Source: Darksidea phi
Taxonomy: Eukaryota > Ascomycota > Dothideomycetes > Pleosporales > Lentitheciaceae
Length of the DNA stretch: 20,258 nt
Direction: 5' to 3'
Assembly (NCBI GenBank): GCA_030770425.1
Contig: JASJFT010000400.1
Location: 1 to 20,258, forward strand
Shown: one piece after another, positions 1-9,965 of the stretch
Layout: each line of letters starts with the position of its first letter
How positions within the stretch are numbered: the stretch's first letter is position 1
Translations under genes and position numbers: made by a program
The notes under the pieces: model-generated
Databases searched by the model: none
Seen by the model: the letters and a program-made list of their open reading frames with translations, nothing else
What the model was told of the DNA's origin: nothing

Positions 1-70
1 TATATCTATCTCTTATTCTTAGCTAGCTTTCTTACTATATCTATCTCTTATCTTTAGCTAGCTTTCTTAT
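1..70. repeat. 35-bp tandem duplication, two copies
   Basis: Positions 1-35 and 36-70 are two head-to-tail copies of a 35-base unit that begins tatatctatctctta and ends agctagctttctta. The copies differ at three positions, all C/T transitions. A second small duplication of 12 bases (cctttagtagga, then cctttagtagaa) follows at about 118-141. The array may continue to the left of the window. I see no coding sense here. Confidence 0.85.
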
Positions 71-805
71 ATTAATATCTACTAACTATATATCTTCGCT
101 AATAATTATTCGTCTAGTCCTTTAGTAGGACCTTTAGTAGAAGGAACTAGAGTAGAATAGACTATTCGAGTATAGTACTTTAAACCTTTTAAATATTATA
201 GTAGAGTATCCCTAGTACTATAAGTAGGAGGTACTATTAATAGAGCTCCTTAATTATAATAACTAGTAGTATAAAACCAACTATACGTTAGATATATTTA
301 AGGAAATAAGTAGTAATAGAATTCTTATATAATTATTAGTAGTTACCTATATTATATTCCTATCTAAGGTTCTATATAATAAGAATAGGTATTTTATTTA
401 AAAATAGCTATACTATCTATATAGGCTAGAGGAAAAGCTTATATAGAGAGGATTATTATAGAAGAAGAAATTAGCCTTCTTAATACGCTATAGAGGAAGC
501 GAATACCTAATATAGAAAATAGAGCTAGTATTTATAATAGATATAATACGAATAATAGCGTAGAAATAGAGGACGATAGGGATACCTAGCTAGGAAGACT
601 TACTATTATTATTAGTAGGGATTTAGTATTATTAATATATTTAACTATCTATATATATTATTAGTAAATTAAAAGCTATTATTATTCTATAGTTACTACC
701 TATACTATTACGTAAGATATTAAAATATTAAAATATAATAAGATAATTAAAATTATAAAAAATATAGCTAGCCTAGAAGCTAACGTAATATTATACTAAG
801 TAGTA
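71..805. other. Unassigned RIP-degraded DNA
   Basis: This stretch has the same TpA-rich, CpA-free composition as the rest of the window, and TAA/TAG stops are frequent in all six frames. I could not recognise a retroelement domain. In particular, the N-terminal fingers and palm of the reverse transcriptase that should precede the relic starting near 810 are not visible, so the boundary near 800 is probably a deletion or rearrangement joint, or the join with another repeat. One of the five surviving CpA sites lies here (278-279). It could be the remnant of a non-LTR element or of a different repeat family. Confidence 0.5.
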
Positions 806-809
806 GTCT

Positions 810-3195
810 AAGCTTCTAAAGGAGGGGCTTAATTAGTTTATAATAATATATCTTAATAATATTCTAATCTACTTAGAAATAGAAAAAGAATATAAAGAAT
901 ATATAAAGAAGGTTCTATAAGTACTTAAAGAAGTACTACTATATCTTTACCTCTAAAAATATAAATTCTATATATAAGAAATAGAGTTTCTAGAATTTAT
1001 TATTAGACTAGAAGAAATTAAAGTAGATCTAAAGTAAATTAAAAGGATTAAAGAATAGTCTATATCTAAGAATCTTAAGAAACTATAGTTATTTTTAGAA
1101 TTCTATAACTTTTATTAAAAACTAATACTATAATAGAGTATAATAGTAATACTACTTATATAACTTATAAGAAAAGATTAACCCTTTAAATAGAAGAAGA
1201 AATATTAACGAGTCTTTAAAAAGATTAAGAAGTAATTTACTAAGAAACCTATAATTAAGATATATAATCCCGAAGAACTATCGATTATTAAGATAAATAT
1301 ATTAGACTATATAATAGGAGTAGTACTACTATAGAAAGATAATAAAGATAATCTAAAACTAGTATATTACTTCTTATAGAAGATATTACTAGTTAAACTT
1401 AACTATAATATCTATAATAAGAAGTTACTAGTAATTATTAAAGCTTTAAAGGAATAGAGATCTAATTTATAAGAATTTAAATATCCTATTATAATCTATA
1501 TAGATTATAAAAATCTAATAGAATTCTTAAAAAATAAACTACTAATTAAAAGATAGATATAATAGATATAGACCCTTATAACTTATAATATTAAGATTAT
1601 ATATACTAAAGGATTAGAAAATAAACGAGTAGATATACTTAGTAGGAGACCTAACTACTAAGAAATAGAAAAGCCTAGTATAACTATTCTTAAGCTAGAA
1701 GTAGATAGAATAATTACTTATAACTACCTAAAGCTAATAGAAATATAAGAGATAATACTTAAATTAAATAAATAAATAAATCTAATAGATTTATATAGCT
1801 ACTATAGAGGTAATAGATAAATAAAATAAAATCTAGAAAGTAATTTAAGAAAAGAATAAAATCCTTTATATATTCTAAAAAGTCTATATATCTAAGATAA
1901 TATAAAAAGAATTTACTAGATAATACTATAAAATACTAGTATATAGATACTAAGGAGTAGAAAAAACTCTTAAATAATTAATAAGAATATATTACTTTCT
2001 ATATATATAATAACTACTTATTTAAGTCCTTATAAAATATATAGATTATTAGTATAATAAATATATTAGATATATACCCTATAGAATATTATAACTAATA
2101 AAGAATATAGAAGGACTATAGAAAATAATAATAATAGACTTTATTATATAGTTAATATATTCTAAGGAACTAATAATAAGAGTATTCTATAAGACTATAT
2201 TAATAATAGTAGATAAATTTACGAAATATACTTACTTTATCCTATATATAAATAAAGAAAATATAATAAAATAACTTATTTATATTCTACTAAGATATAT
2301 ATTTAGTAAATATAGAATACTAGATAAGATTATCTTAGATAAAAATATTAAATTTATAGTAAAATTTTAGTAAACCCTTATAGCTAAATTAGAAATAAAG
2401 TATAGTATATTAACTACTTATTATCTATAAATAAACGAACTAATAAAATAAATAAATTAAATAGTAGAATAATACCTTAGATACTATCTAAACTACTACT
2501 AGAATAATTAGGTTATACTTTTATCTATAATATAATTTATATATAATAGTTTATAATATAGTATAATAAAAATAATACCTTTCTTTATAAATTATAAAAT
2601 TAAACTAGAGATATATAAAGAATCTAGGTAACTTTAATTCTATAACTAGAATAGAAAAGAAATAGTAAAAATTATTCTATAAATATACTAATAACTTAAG
2701 AAAGATATAGAATTCCTTTAAAATAGAATAAATAAGTACTATAATAAGAAGTAAAAGAAAGTACCTACTTTTAAAGAGAGAGAAAAGATATAGTTACTAT
2801 AAAAAAATATTAAAAGTAAATAACCTAATAGTAAACTAGACTATATTAAGATCGGCTCTTATAAAATTAAAAAATAAGTTTTATCTATAAACTATTAACT
2901 AAGACTACTTCTATAAATAAAAATCTATTCTATATTCTATATTAGCTTATTAGAAAAAGTATTATAAGATACTAGACTAGTAGTATATAAAGTAGATATA
3001 TATAAAGAAAATAATAAAAAATAAAAAGTAGAAGAAATTCTAGATAATAATATTAGAAATAGAAAAAACTATTATCTAATCTAATAGTAAGGAATAGACG
3101 GGAATAAAAAACTATAAGAATAAACCTAGGAATCTAAAGATAATCTTAATTATTTTAAGAAGCTTACGGAATACTAAAATTATAATTCTAAAGGA
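810..3195 (+). pseudogene. Ty3/gypsy chromovirus pol relic (element 1): RT end, RNase H, integrase, chromodomain
   Basis: A RIP-killed polyprotein read on the + strand. The reverse transcriptase catalytic box reads YLNN at 849-860, the expected RIP product of YLDD, followed by ILIYLE. Further on come the connection segment (KLQLFLEFYNF-like, about 1077-1112), RNase H (NILDYIIGVVLL at about 1291-1335, then YNIYNKKLLVIIKALKE, where the family has ELLAII.ALKEWR), and integrase (DFI at 2137, IIVDKFTKY near 2205, TTYYL*INELIK near 2412). An SH3-like segment (KIKK...ISLLEK, about 2860-2960) precedes the chromodomain. The 5' half of RT, protease and gag are missing. Every stop is TAA or TAG and is explained by CAA, CAG or TGG. 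The domain order RT-RNase H-INT is that of Metaviridae. Limits are accurate only to tens of bases. Confidence 0.9.
3028..3180 (+). pseudogene. Integrase-terminal chromodomain of element 1
   Basis: In frame with the upstream integrase tail, this segment reads VEEILDNNIRNRKNYYLI followed by two stop codons where the family has a basic or Gln residue and Trp (YLVKW). It continues through T*ESKDNLN, where the family has TWEPxxNL, and ends KKLTEY. That is the layout of the chromodomain fused to the integrase of fungal chromoviruses, which reads histone H3 lysine 9 methylation and steers insertion into heterochromatin. Both signature Trp codons (TGG) are now TAG, as RIP predicts. Assignment is from motif spacing only. 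Confidence 0.85.
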
Positions 3196-3887
3196 AACCT
3201 AAAAATAAGATAAGTTTACCTTATAATAAGCTAAGAAGACTAGTCTTATTTACGATATAGTAAGAGGTATTTAATAAATTAAGAGAAGTAATATTTAAAG
3301 TAATTAAAAAGGCCTCTAGATTCTTCTACTACTCTAGTTACTAAAGCTTTACCTTCTTCTTATCTAGCTTAGCTTTTAGTACTTAGGATTATACTACTAA
3401 CTTCTTATAAAGGACTATTCTCTACTTCTCTAAATAATATACTTATATATAAGCCTCTACTAGCTTATTAAAAAGCTTATTTTAGGCTTTCTAAGCCTCC
3501 TTTAACTATTATTAAAGTCTCTCTTCCGTATAATTAATAAATTTTATTAATAATAATAAGCCCTAATATATAAGTTTTATTAATTAATATAAATAAACCT
3601 TTTAATAATAAAATACTAGATATATAATAAAAATCCTATATATTAGTATAGATATACGCTTTATAATATCTACTATCTTTAAAAGAGGTAATATATAATA
3701 TTTCTAATTATAAATAATAACTATAGGAAAATATCTTAGAACTATAATAAAGAATTTTATTAATAAGTATAATATATTCTTAAGTTTTACGTAATACTAT
3801 AATAAATAATAATAACCTCTTAAGATAGGGTCCTAATACTAATATAATTAAATACTAGATATAAAATAACCTTTAAGTTAAAGGTTT
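3196..3887 (+). other. 3' region of element 1 downstream of the chromodomain
   Basis: Between the chromodomain and the polypurine tract lie about 690 bases. One + strand frame, in phase with pol around 3190-3530, has fairly few stops and reads RPLDSSTTLVTKALPSS and similar Ser/Thr/Leu/Pro-rich text. It may be a C-terminal extension of pol or a translated 3' leader, but pyrimidine-rich DNA gives such frames by chance. From about 3540 the stretch becomes plain A/T. I recognise no known domain. Confidence 0.4.
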
Positions 3888-3900
3888 AAAAAGGGGAGAT
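3888..3900 (+). promoter_or_regulatory. Polypurine tract of element 1
   Basis: The run aaaaaggggagat lies after the pol relic and directly before a sequence that looks like an LTR start (tattataaac from 3904, the form TGTTATGAAC would take after RIP). Such tracts prime plus-strand DNA synthesis in LTR retrotransposons. Position and composition both fit. The 5' LTR is not in the window to confirm it. Confidence 0.6.
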
Positions 3901-3903
3901 AGT

Positions 3904-4240
3904 ATTATAAACTAAATATATACTATAAACTATTAGTAAATAGGACTACTAGAAGTTAAGTTAATTATTAGCTTTAATAAAGAATATAACGCGGACCTTA
4001 TAATTAAAGAATAAAAAGTTATATAATAGATCTATATCTTAGTAGAGATAATCTAAGGGTTACGTAATAGCTTAGTAAATCTATTAAAATAGAGCTATAA
4101 AGCTATAGCTTAGTAGATCTATAAGTATAAAGCTATAGATCTAAGAAAACTAAATTAATATATAATAACTACGAATCTCCTAAATAGTTTTTCCTTATAG
4201 TTAATTTAAATCTAGATTAATCCTTATCTATTAATATAAT
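3904..4240 (+). mobile_element. Probable 3' LTR of element 1 (right edge uncertain)
   Basis: The stretch starts just after the polypurine tract with tattataaac, close to the terminal tattataRta of the intact LTRs at 6802 and 13027. Inside are short direct repeats (ataaagctatag at 4097 and 4127; agcttagta at about 4069 and 4106) and an inverted repeat agctata/tatagct at 4093-4110. The right edge is not defined because the partner LTR is absent. I place it before the copia relic that starts near 4380, so the true end could be anywhere between about 4150 and 4370. Confidence 0.4.
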
Positions 4241-4294
4241 TAAACTATTATCTACTTATTTCTACTTCTTCTTTTCTATCTTAAGTATAAACTC

Positions 4295-4335
4295 TAAACG
4301 AGGTTAAACTACTTATTAGGCCTAGACCTCGTTTA
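4295..4335. repeat. Inverted repeat taaacgaggt / acctcgttta
   Basis: A perfect 10-bp inverted repeat: 4295-4304 and 4326-4335, separated by 21 bases that include the palindrome aggcct. It keeps CpG in both arms, which is unusual in this sequence. It could be a hairpin in a leader or terminal region, or chance. Confidence 0.6.
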
Positions 4336-4765
4336 ATACCTTAATACTAAGCTATTAATAGTTTATTATAACTTTATTAATTATTAAGTCTATATCTATT
4401 AGTATAATCTAAAATTAATTAATAAAATAGAGCTAAGGGCTTATATTAAGTACTTTATTAGATATAATTTATTTAATATCTTTTATATATAGATATTTAA
4501 ACTTAATAGAATTATTAAAATATAAAATATAATATTTAAATAGAAGTTTAATTATAAGAATAATATTTTTAATAAACTATATATAATAAGAATCTTAAAA
4601 GAAGAAGTTAAGATTCTAGATCTAAAATAATCTTAGTTTACTACGGAGCTTAAGTATTTATATACTATAGAATAGCTTAATAGATATATTAATATAGAGG
4701 AAAGAAGAGAGCTTACTAGAGCTACTTAGGAGTAAATTAAGAGAAAGATTACTATCTATTATAAT

Positions 4766-4782
4766 AGAGAGCTTAGCTCTCT
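4766..4782. repeat. Near-perfect palindrome agagagct-t-agctctct
   Basis: Two 8-bp arms around one unpaired base, lying inside the + strand copia relic. It is one of several short hairpins between 4760 and 5080. Probably incidental to former coding sequence. Confidence 0.5.
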
Positions 4783-4835
4783 TTATATAGATCTATCGAA
4801 GTATAGAAATAATACTTCTCTAATTTATTAAAACT

Positions 4836-4853
4836 TAGGAATAGTTATTCCTA
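4836..4853. repeat. Hairpin taggaata-gt-tattccta
   Basis: Perfect 8-bp arms (4836-4843 and 4846-4853) with a 2-base loop. It sits at the end of the + strand copia relic, near where that reading frame stops being recognisable. Confidence 0.6.
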
Positions 4854-4960
4854 GATACTACGTAGCTTAGGTATTATAATATACTCTCTAGATACGTTAT
4901 ATAGTAGTATATCTACTAATAAGCTAACTAAGTATATAATTATAGTAAATAATATATATA

Positions 4961-4980
4961 TACTAGTACTCGTACTAGTA
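4961..4980. repeat. Hairpin tactagtac-tc-gtactagta
   Basis: Perfect 9-bp arms (4961-4969 and 4972-4980) around 2 bases, flanked by further copies of the ctagtac motif up to about 4990. The centre keeps a CpG. Unassigned role. Confidence 0.6.
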
Positions 4981-5045
4981 CTATTACTAGATAAGCTAGT
5001 TAAGCTTTTTTTAAATAAATATAAGCTTTAATATTTATATAATAT

Positions 5046-5080
5046 AAGTATTTACTATTTATAGATAATAATAAATACTT
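5046..5080. repeat. Inverted repeat aagtattta / taaatactt
   Basis: Perfect 9-bp arms at 5046-5054 and 5072-5080 with a 17-base A/T loop. It lies just beyond the pyrimidine tract at 5091-5112. If that tract is the polypurine tract of the minus-strand copia element, this hairpin would be inside its 3' LTR; that is only inference. Confidence 0.5.
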
Positions 5081-6049
5081 TATAAATTAATCTCTCTCTT
5101 TCTCTCTTTTTTAGAATAATATTATAATAACTTATATAAGTATTATCTTTTTCTTTAAACTCTTTTTAAACTCTTATTATAAGTTTCTTATAGATTAGAT
5201 ACTAATTATTTTCTAGATTAGTACTTATTCCTATACTACTTATATATATACTATTACTATCTACTCTACTTATAACTTAGTTATTTTAATTATTTTAGTA
5301 ACTTCTAGCTATAGTTATAGTTATTTATATTACTTATCTATATCTATATTTATATTTATATTCTTTCCTCTATTTATATCTATATTCGAGATATTTACTC
5401 TTTAAAGAAATATTTCTAAAGTACTCTAAGTATACTTTTACTAGGGGTATATAAGATTTATACTTATAAAATATTTTAAAAAAAAGTACTATAATTTATC
5501 TATTAATAATATCTACTACTAATACTATATCTTTAAGTATAGTTATTTTATACTATAAGTTTTAGGAGTATACTAGTTACTATTATTATACTTATACTAA
5601 TTATATTATAGTCTTTAAGTAATTTTACTATTTATTTAATAGCTTATTATAGTTATTAAGATCTATAATAATTAGATAAGTTATATTTTTTAATTTTATA
5701 CTAAACTCTATATACTATATTCTTAATTATATTAATACTATATAAAAGGTATACTAACTTTAAACTATCGTATATATACTACTCTCTTCTAGTACTAGCT
5801 TAGAGGAGGAGAAAGAAGAGAAAAAGAAGAAGAAGAAGGAGTAAAAGAAGAAGAAGTAGAGAAATAGTCCTTTTCTAGAGCTTCTAGCTTATTACTAGTA
5901 GGTTAAGAAGCTCCTAAAGAAGCTTATTAATCTTCTAGTTATCTAAGTTCTAGGACTCTCTAATAGAGCTAAGGAAGAATAAAGATTCTCTATAATTTTA
6001 AATTATAAGCTCTTTTAACTAGTTATTCTTTTACTTTTTTCTATATTAA

Positions 6050-6801
6050 TATATACTTAAATATTTAGTTACTTCTTAAAATACTAGAGTTATTATACTA
6101 GTAAGTACTTTATAAGTTTATTTATAGGTATATTACTTATTTTTAAATAGAGTACTTTAAATATACTCTTAATATACTTTTAGTATAACTATATATTCTA
6201 TATATCTATATAGTATAGCTAGATAGTAATTTACTTATTTTCTCTAATAATAAGCTAGATCGTTTACTAATTATTATAGAAGATCTATTATATAATACCT
6301 AGATCTAGGGTAAGTTTTTTAAAAAAATACTTAAGAACTAGAAATTCCTTTATAATATATTCTAGAGTAAGTAGTTTAACTTTAGTTATAAAAGTAGTAA
6401 TAGTATATTATCTTATAATTTTTTATAGTATAAGTTCTTTAAAGAGTATAATAATATATTTATTAAATAATTATCTTATTTCTAGATTATTTATAAATAA
6501 AGTATTCCTATATATAAAAAGTTATATATTATTATATCTATTATATTTAATACTTTTACGTCGTATTCTATATAAATATATAATTATCTAGTCTATTATT
6601 ATAAAGTACTCTTTACTTAGATTTATAAGATAATATAATAGCTAGAAAGTTATAAATATTATATTAAAGTATAGTATAATTATTATATATAGGATTAATC
6701 TTATATACTCTTAATATATCTTAATTTATAACTTTATTATCTCTTCTATATTCTTTATAAGCTTATTATTTAGAAGTAGTATTATAGAGAAGTTTCCTAT
6801 A
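6050..6801 (-). pseudogene. Ty1/copia pol relic, 3' part: end of RT, RNase H and C-terminus
   Basis: Minus-strand continuation of the copia pol at 13204-14480. Going down from 6796 one frame reads N*S KEY-type text: NLSKEYF followed by IIIYLYRIRR, then NNLEIR*LFNKYIIIL, TITTFITKVKLLTL, then FYNN**TI*LIIRE at about 6250-6281. These match the copia RNase H in order: NPS.EH, YLYGTR, the D.LETRRS box, TTTST.EAELLAL, and CDNQQTIRL. The tail (LYYIDI*NI near 6225, then NIPINKLIKYLL and FKK*LNI) fits the LRHVDIHNHWLR ... MPADGLTKALP ... F...LG end of the family. The upstream RT half is 6.4 kb away, because element 2 has inserted here. All stops are TAA/TAG. Confidence 0.85.
6797..6801. repeat. Target-site duplication ctata (left copy)
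   Basis: Five bases, ctata, directly abut the left LTR of element 2 and recur exactly at 13204-13208 next to the right LTR. Five bases is the usual staggered cut of Ty3/gypsy integrases. Removing element 2 and one copy restores the copia reading frame, which confirms the assignment. Confidence 0.9.
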
Positions 6802-6978
6802 TATTATAATATAGATATACTAGAATCGAGGTAGAATATAAGTTATACTATAAAGAGCTAATACTAGAATAAACGAGGGCTATATATACCTAATATAATA
6901 AGGTCTAATAAAAAAAGTACTATAGTTATAGATATAGTATATAATAGGTATAAATAATTATAGATTAGTACTATAATA
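6802..6978 (-). repeat. LTR of element 2 (left copy; 3' LTR in element sense)
   Basis: 177 bases beginning tattataata and ending tactataata, so the termini form a short imperfect inverted repeat consistent with ancestral TG...CA ends. Aligned without gaps to 13027-13203, it differs at 20 positions, every one a transition. At offset 69 it has T (6870) where the right copy keeps C in a CpA. At offsets 139-140 it has TA where the right copy has CG. Confidence 0.95.
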
Positions 6979-6979
6979 G

Positions 6980-6991
6980 TACCCCCTCTCT
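6980..6991 (-). promoter_or_regulatory. Polypurine tract of element 2
   Basis: On the minus strand this reads agagagggggta, lying one base from the 3' LTR boundary at 6978. It is the plus-strand primer site expected at this place. Purines in AG and GG context are not RIP targets, which explains why it survives unchanged. Confidence 0.8.
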
Positions 6992-7069
6992 AAATAGCTA
7001 TACGTCTCGAATAGCTCTATAGAAAGAAAATTTACTAATACTAGTATCTTTCGAATCTATCTTAGGGCG

Positions 7070-7222
7070 GGTTTATCTAGGTAGTTAATATAGAATTAGT
7101 AGACTATACTCTCTTAGTCTTTTAGATTAAATACTAGCTACTAAGTAGTAGAATAATATTTCTATTTAACTAGATATATTAGTTATCGTAGGTTCTTATT
7201 ATAGTAGTCTAATAAGAACTCG
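7070..7222 (-). pseudogene. Chromodomain of element 2
   Basis: The minus strand reads EFLLDYYNKNLR, then YLVK*KYYSTT**LVFNLKD. Family members have an E.ILDHR-like start, YLVKWKGY, and (T)WEP..NL. The Trp after YLVK and the Trp of the second motif (cta at 7141-7143 on +) are TAG stops made by RIP of TGG. The domain is fused to the C-terminus of integrase and ends about 90 bases before the polypurine tract. Its presence places this element in the chromoviruses. Confidence 0.85.
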
Positions 7223-7499
7223 AATTTCTATTATTTAATTAGTTCCTCTATTTTATCTTCTCGTTCGAGTATTCTTCCTCTAAGGTATTAGGACTTAGCT
7301 TTATTTATTTTATTTTATCCTAGAAGCCCTAGAGAGGGGTATTTTAGTTAGAGTAATAAGTTATAGAATATTAGAAATATTTTTATAGTTACTAGAAGTT
7401 CTAAGACGTATACTTAATCGTAAACTTTTAAAACTTTAAATAGATCTACTATTTTATTATCTTCTTTTTTTATTAGTTTATTAGTTTTTATATTTCTTA

Positions 7500-8500
7500 T
7501 ATCTACGAAGACTTTATCTTCTATAGTAAATCTTAGTATATCTTCTTACTTCTCGTTTATATAGTATTTATAGTACTTAATAAATTATTTAATAATAGCT
7601 TTTAACTAGATAATAATATAATTAAACTAGTTAGTAGTATTATTTACTTTAAAGAATTCTTATTATTAGAATAGGGATAGATTTAGTAGTAATAATTAGT
7701 TAGACTTAACTTTAAGTTTTAGATAAAAGTCGTAATTAATAAAGAATAAAGAAATACTAGTTATTTTAGAGGTAATATTATTTATAGTAAATTTTATAAG
7801 AGGGAGCTATTATATCTAGTTATTTTAGTAGAAATTTATAAATACTTAAAGATATACTTTAATACTACTATTTACTTACTTAGTCTAGCTATTAGTCTTA
7901 AGATAGAATAATAAGAAGTATTTTAGTATAATCCTAAGTCTCGTAGATAATTAATCCTAAAATTATAATATAAACTAGATTTCTTAATTAGATAAAATAT
8001 TATTAGGATAATTATAGAGGGAATAAACTTAAGATATAAAGATATTAACTAACTTAGATATATTAATTTTTCTAATAGAGATAATATAGTATATCTTTAT
8101 AAGTCTATATACTATAATAAGAATATATTTATATATATAGTCGTACTACTATAATTCTAGAAGTAGAATAATATAGTTAATAAAGATATTAAACTATACC
8201 CGAAATAAAACTAATAAAGACTTAAGAAATCCTTAGAGTAATAATCTAGAACTTTTAGTTTAGATATAAAGTTTATATACTTAGATATAAATTTCGATAT
8301 TATATATTATACGTAGCTACTAATAGTCTTAGATAACTAGTTTTATTATTTTAATTTATCTTAGATATCTAGTAGGTATAAAATTATATATTTAGTATAA
8401 AATCTATATATAGAGTTCGTCGTAAGATAATATAAAGAGATATTCTTAATACTATATATAGTCTTAATAAAGTATAAAGTCTAGTATTAGTATCTATATA
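7500..8500 (-). pseudogene. Integrase region of element 2
   Basis: A minus-strand frame reads KYFLLFYLKTNS*TK*VNSSI around 7,850-7,920, where the family has LS..FHPQTDGQTE..N. It is followed by VFINFY*NN*I**LPLIKF (family VNYHQDDW..WLPLAEFA) and ISLFFINYDFYLKLKV (family SPFF..YG..P). This is the second half of the integrase catalytic core, where the last of the DDE residues lies, and the start of the C-terminal domain. Limits of the whole domain are approximate, and the zinc-binding N-terminus was not resolved. Gln/Trp to stop, His to Tyr and Asp to Asn changes are all of RIP type. Confidence 0.85.
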
Positions 8501-8849
8501 ATTTTTTAAAGATATTTTAGCTAGTATTTTATACTTAAGTCTAAAAGAATAGTAATTATCTTTATAACTATTAGTATAGTAGAGTATATAAGGTTAATTA
8601 ATTCGTTAATAGATTAATCTATAGTAGGGAGAATTAGTAGTACTATACTTATAAGGATTTAATTAAGAAGGTCTTTTAGAACTTTATTACTAAGAACTTC
8701 TACTAGGAGAACTATTTATAGTCTATTTTTTACTTTATTATTAAAAGTATTATTCTTATTTAGTCGATCTTCTAGTATTCTACTTAGTATATTTAGTTAT
8801 ATAGCTTTTAAACCTAGTCGATAAATAATCTTAAAGTTAAATTATAATA

Positions 8850-9250
8850 AGAACTCTAACTAGTAAACTTAGTATTATAATAGTATCTTTATAGTTATAA
8901 AGTATTCTAGATTTTTATAGTTAATAATAATTTTAAATAGTTCTATAGTTCCTTAGAGTTCTAGTTACTATTCTTTTAAAAACTTAATAATTATTAATAA
9001 TTCTTTATTATAGATCTTATAATTATATTTAGTAGTACTATATTTACTTAAAAAGTAGGTAATTGTACGTAGAATACTATTATTATTATATTAGAAGAGG
9101 ATACTATCTAATATCTAATTAAAAGTATTAGTTTCTAGAACTATCTTCTTAGTAAAGTTATATATTACTAATACTAGTATTATAGTAAAGGAATTCTTAA
9201 GTAACTTAAAGATAGTTATCTATTTAATAATCTAGTTCTATAAGATATTC
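8850..9250 (-). pseudogene. RNase H region of element 2
   Basis: After the RT connection (FLDFINFY*YFIRDF near 9,330), the minus strand reads FTKKIVLETNTFN*ILDSIL, then ITYFLSKYSTTKYNYKIYNK, then ELLIIIKFFKE*. The family has LETDASDYAIGAVLSQ, then P.AY.S.K..PAE.NYEIYDKELLAI...FEEWR. The surviving TpG at 9064-9065 lies in the codon just before ITYF, one of five such sites in the window. The RNA strand of the RNA/DNA hybrid would have been removed by this domain during reverse transcription. Confidence 0.88.
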
Positions 9251-9399
9251 TTATATAGAAGTTTATTAAGTAGAATATATATCTTTAAGAAGTCTCGAAT
9301 AAAGTATTAATAAAAGTTTATAAAATCTAGAAATTTTTATAAATCCTTTAAATAAGGGGGTTATATCTATTTTAAAATTATAATAACTTTCTTAAGGTT

Positions 9400-9965
9400 T
9401 ATTTTAATACTACTAGAGAAGATAATAAGTCTAAGATATTTAGTCTTTATAATCTCGAACTTATATTTATAGATATTAATTTAAAGACTAGTATTAATTA
9501 ATCTTTAAATTACTTCTTAGACGTACTTTTAATATTCTTTTCTATTATTTAAGTAGACTAAAATATTATTAAGATATATAGTATAAATATAGTCTAGTAG
9601 ATTATAAAGGGTATAATTAATATAATTTTAAAAGAATACTAGTATATTATAAAGATTAAAAGGTATAACTAAGATTTTAAAAAGTCTAAAATATATAATA
9701 AATACTATTTTCTACTTATATCCTTTAATAATACGTAATTTATTAAAAATAGTAATAATATTAAGTTTAGTATATACTTTTATATTATAAAGAGTATTAA
9801 GAGTTTTTTAGATAAGAGATAGTAAATAATAGTTTTTAATAATAATATTATTTAAATCTCTATAATCTTAATATATATATACTTTTCTATCTAATTTTAT
9901 TACTAGAAGTAGAAAGGTAGTATATTATATACGGGATTCCTAGATAAAGCCCTTATCTAGATTAT
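9400..9965 (-). pseudogene. Reverse transcriptase region of element 2
   Basis: The clearest domain in the window. The minus strand reads FLLLVIKLDRKVYIY*DYRD, LNNIIIKNYYLLSLI*KTLN, YTKLNIIAIFNKLR-like text, then the catalytic box YLNN at 9565-9576 followed by ILVYLNNRKE. Family equivalents are PVLFV.KPDG..R.CVDYR.LN, IT.K.RYPLPLI.ETL, FTKLD...AFH.IR and YLDDILVYSDN..EH. YLDD to YLNN is what happens when cttgatgat loses both TpG sites. The order of boxes is complete with no frameshift that I noticed. Confidence 0.92.

Larger units (their letters stand above)
4380..4890 (+). pseudogene. Ty1/copia pol relic: integrase C-terminal part (+ strand)
   Basis: One frame reads, with few stops, NKIELRAYIKYFIRYN, then LFNIFYI*IFKLNRIIKI, then a long charged linker (ILKEEVKILDLK, EERRELTRAT*E*IKRKI, LSSLYIDLSKYRNN). 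This matches the conserved copia integrase end in fungi, where an arginine-alanine-tyrosine motif leads into GYLVGYD, a short NIF/NIY box, RIWIP and then a DV.F.E motif before the linker to RT. Asp to Asn and Gln/Trp to stop changes are those of RIP. No RT follows: the frame fades near 4890. This relic is on the opposite strand to the larger copia relic, so it is either a second copy or an inverted piece. Confidence 0.65.
4891..6050. other. Unassigned low-complexity spacer between copia relics
   Basis: No recognisable protein domain. It holds a pyrimidine tract at about 5091-5112 (ctctctctttctctc) that on the minus strand is a purine run, followed at lower coordinates by the hairpin at 5046-5080. 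It also holds a long A/G-rich block at about 5812-5868 made mainly of gaa and aag triplets, which on the + strand would encode a Glu/Lys-rich stretch. The 3' untranslated region and 3' LTR of the minus-strand copia element should lie here, and the purine run is a candidate polypurine tract, but I found no terminal repeats to prove it. The copia pol relic ends near 6050. Confidence 0.45.

Noticed and set aside
3196..3540. A separate gene after the chromodomain of element 1
   Set aside because: The readable frame is pyrimidine-rich and could be low in stops by composition; no domain or start codon supports an independent gene.
4097..4138. CRISPR-like repeats (two copies of ataaagctatag)
   Set aside because: Only two 12-base copies with no regular spacer, in a eukaryotic transposon relic.
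5812..5868. Acidic/lysine-rich host protein tail encoded by the gaa/aag block
   Set aside because: Purine-rich simple sequence gives such text in any purine-rich DNA; no flanking domain supports a gene.
6240..6800. A + strand coding relic with only TAA/TAG stops
   Set aside because: Since TGA cannot occur here, having only TAA/TAG stops proves nothing. The minus strand of the same stretch matches copia RNase H in order, so the + frame is a shadow.
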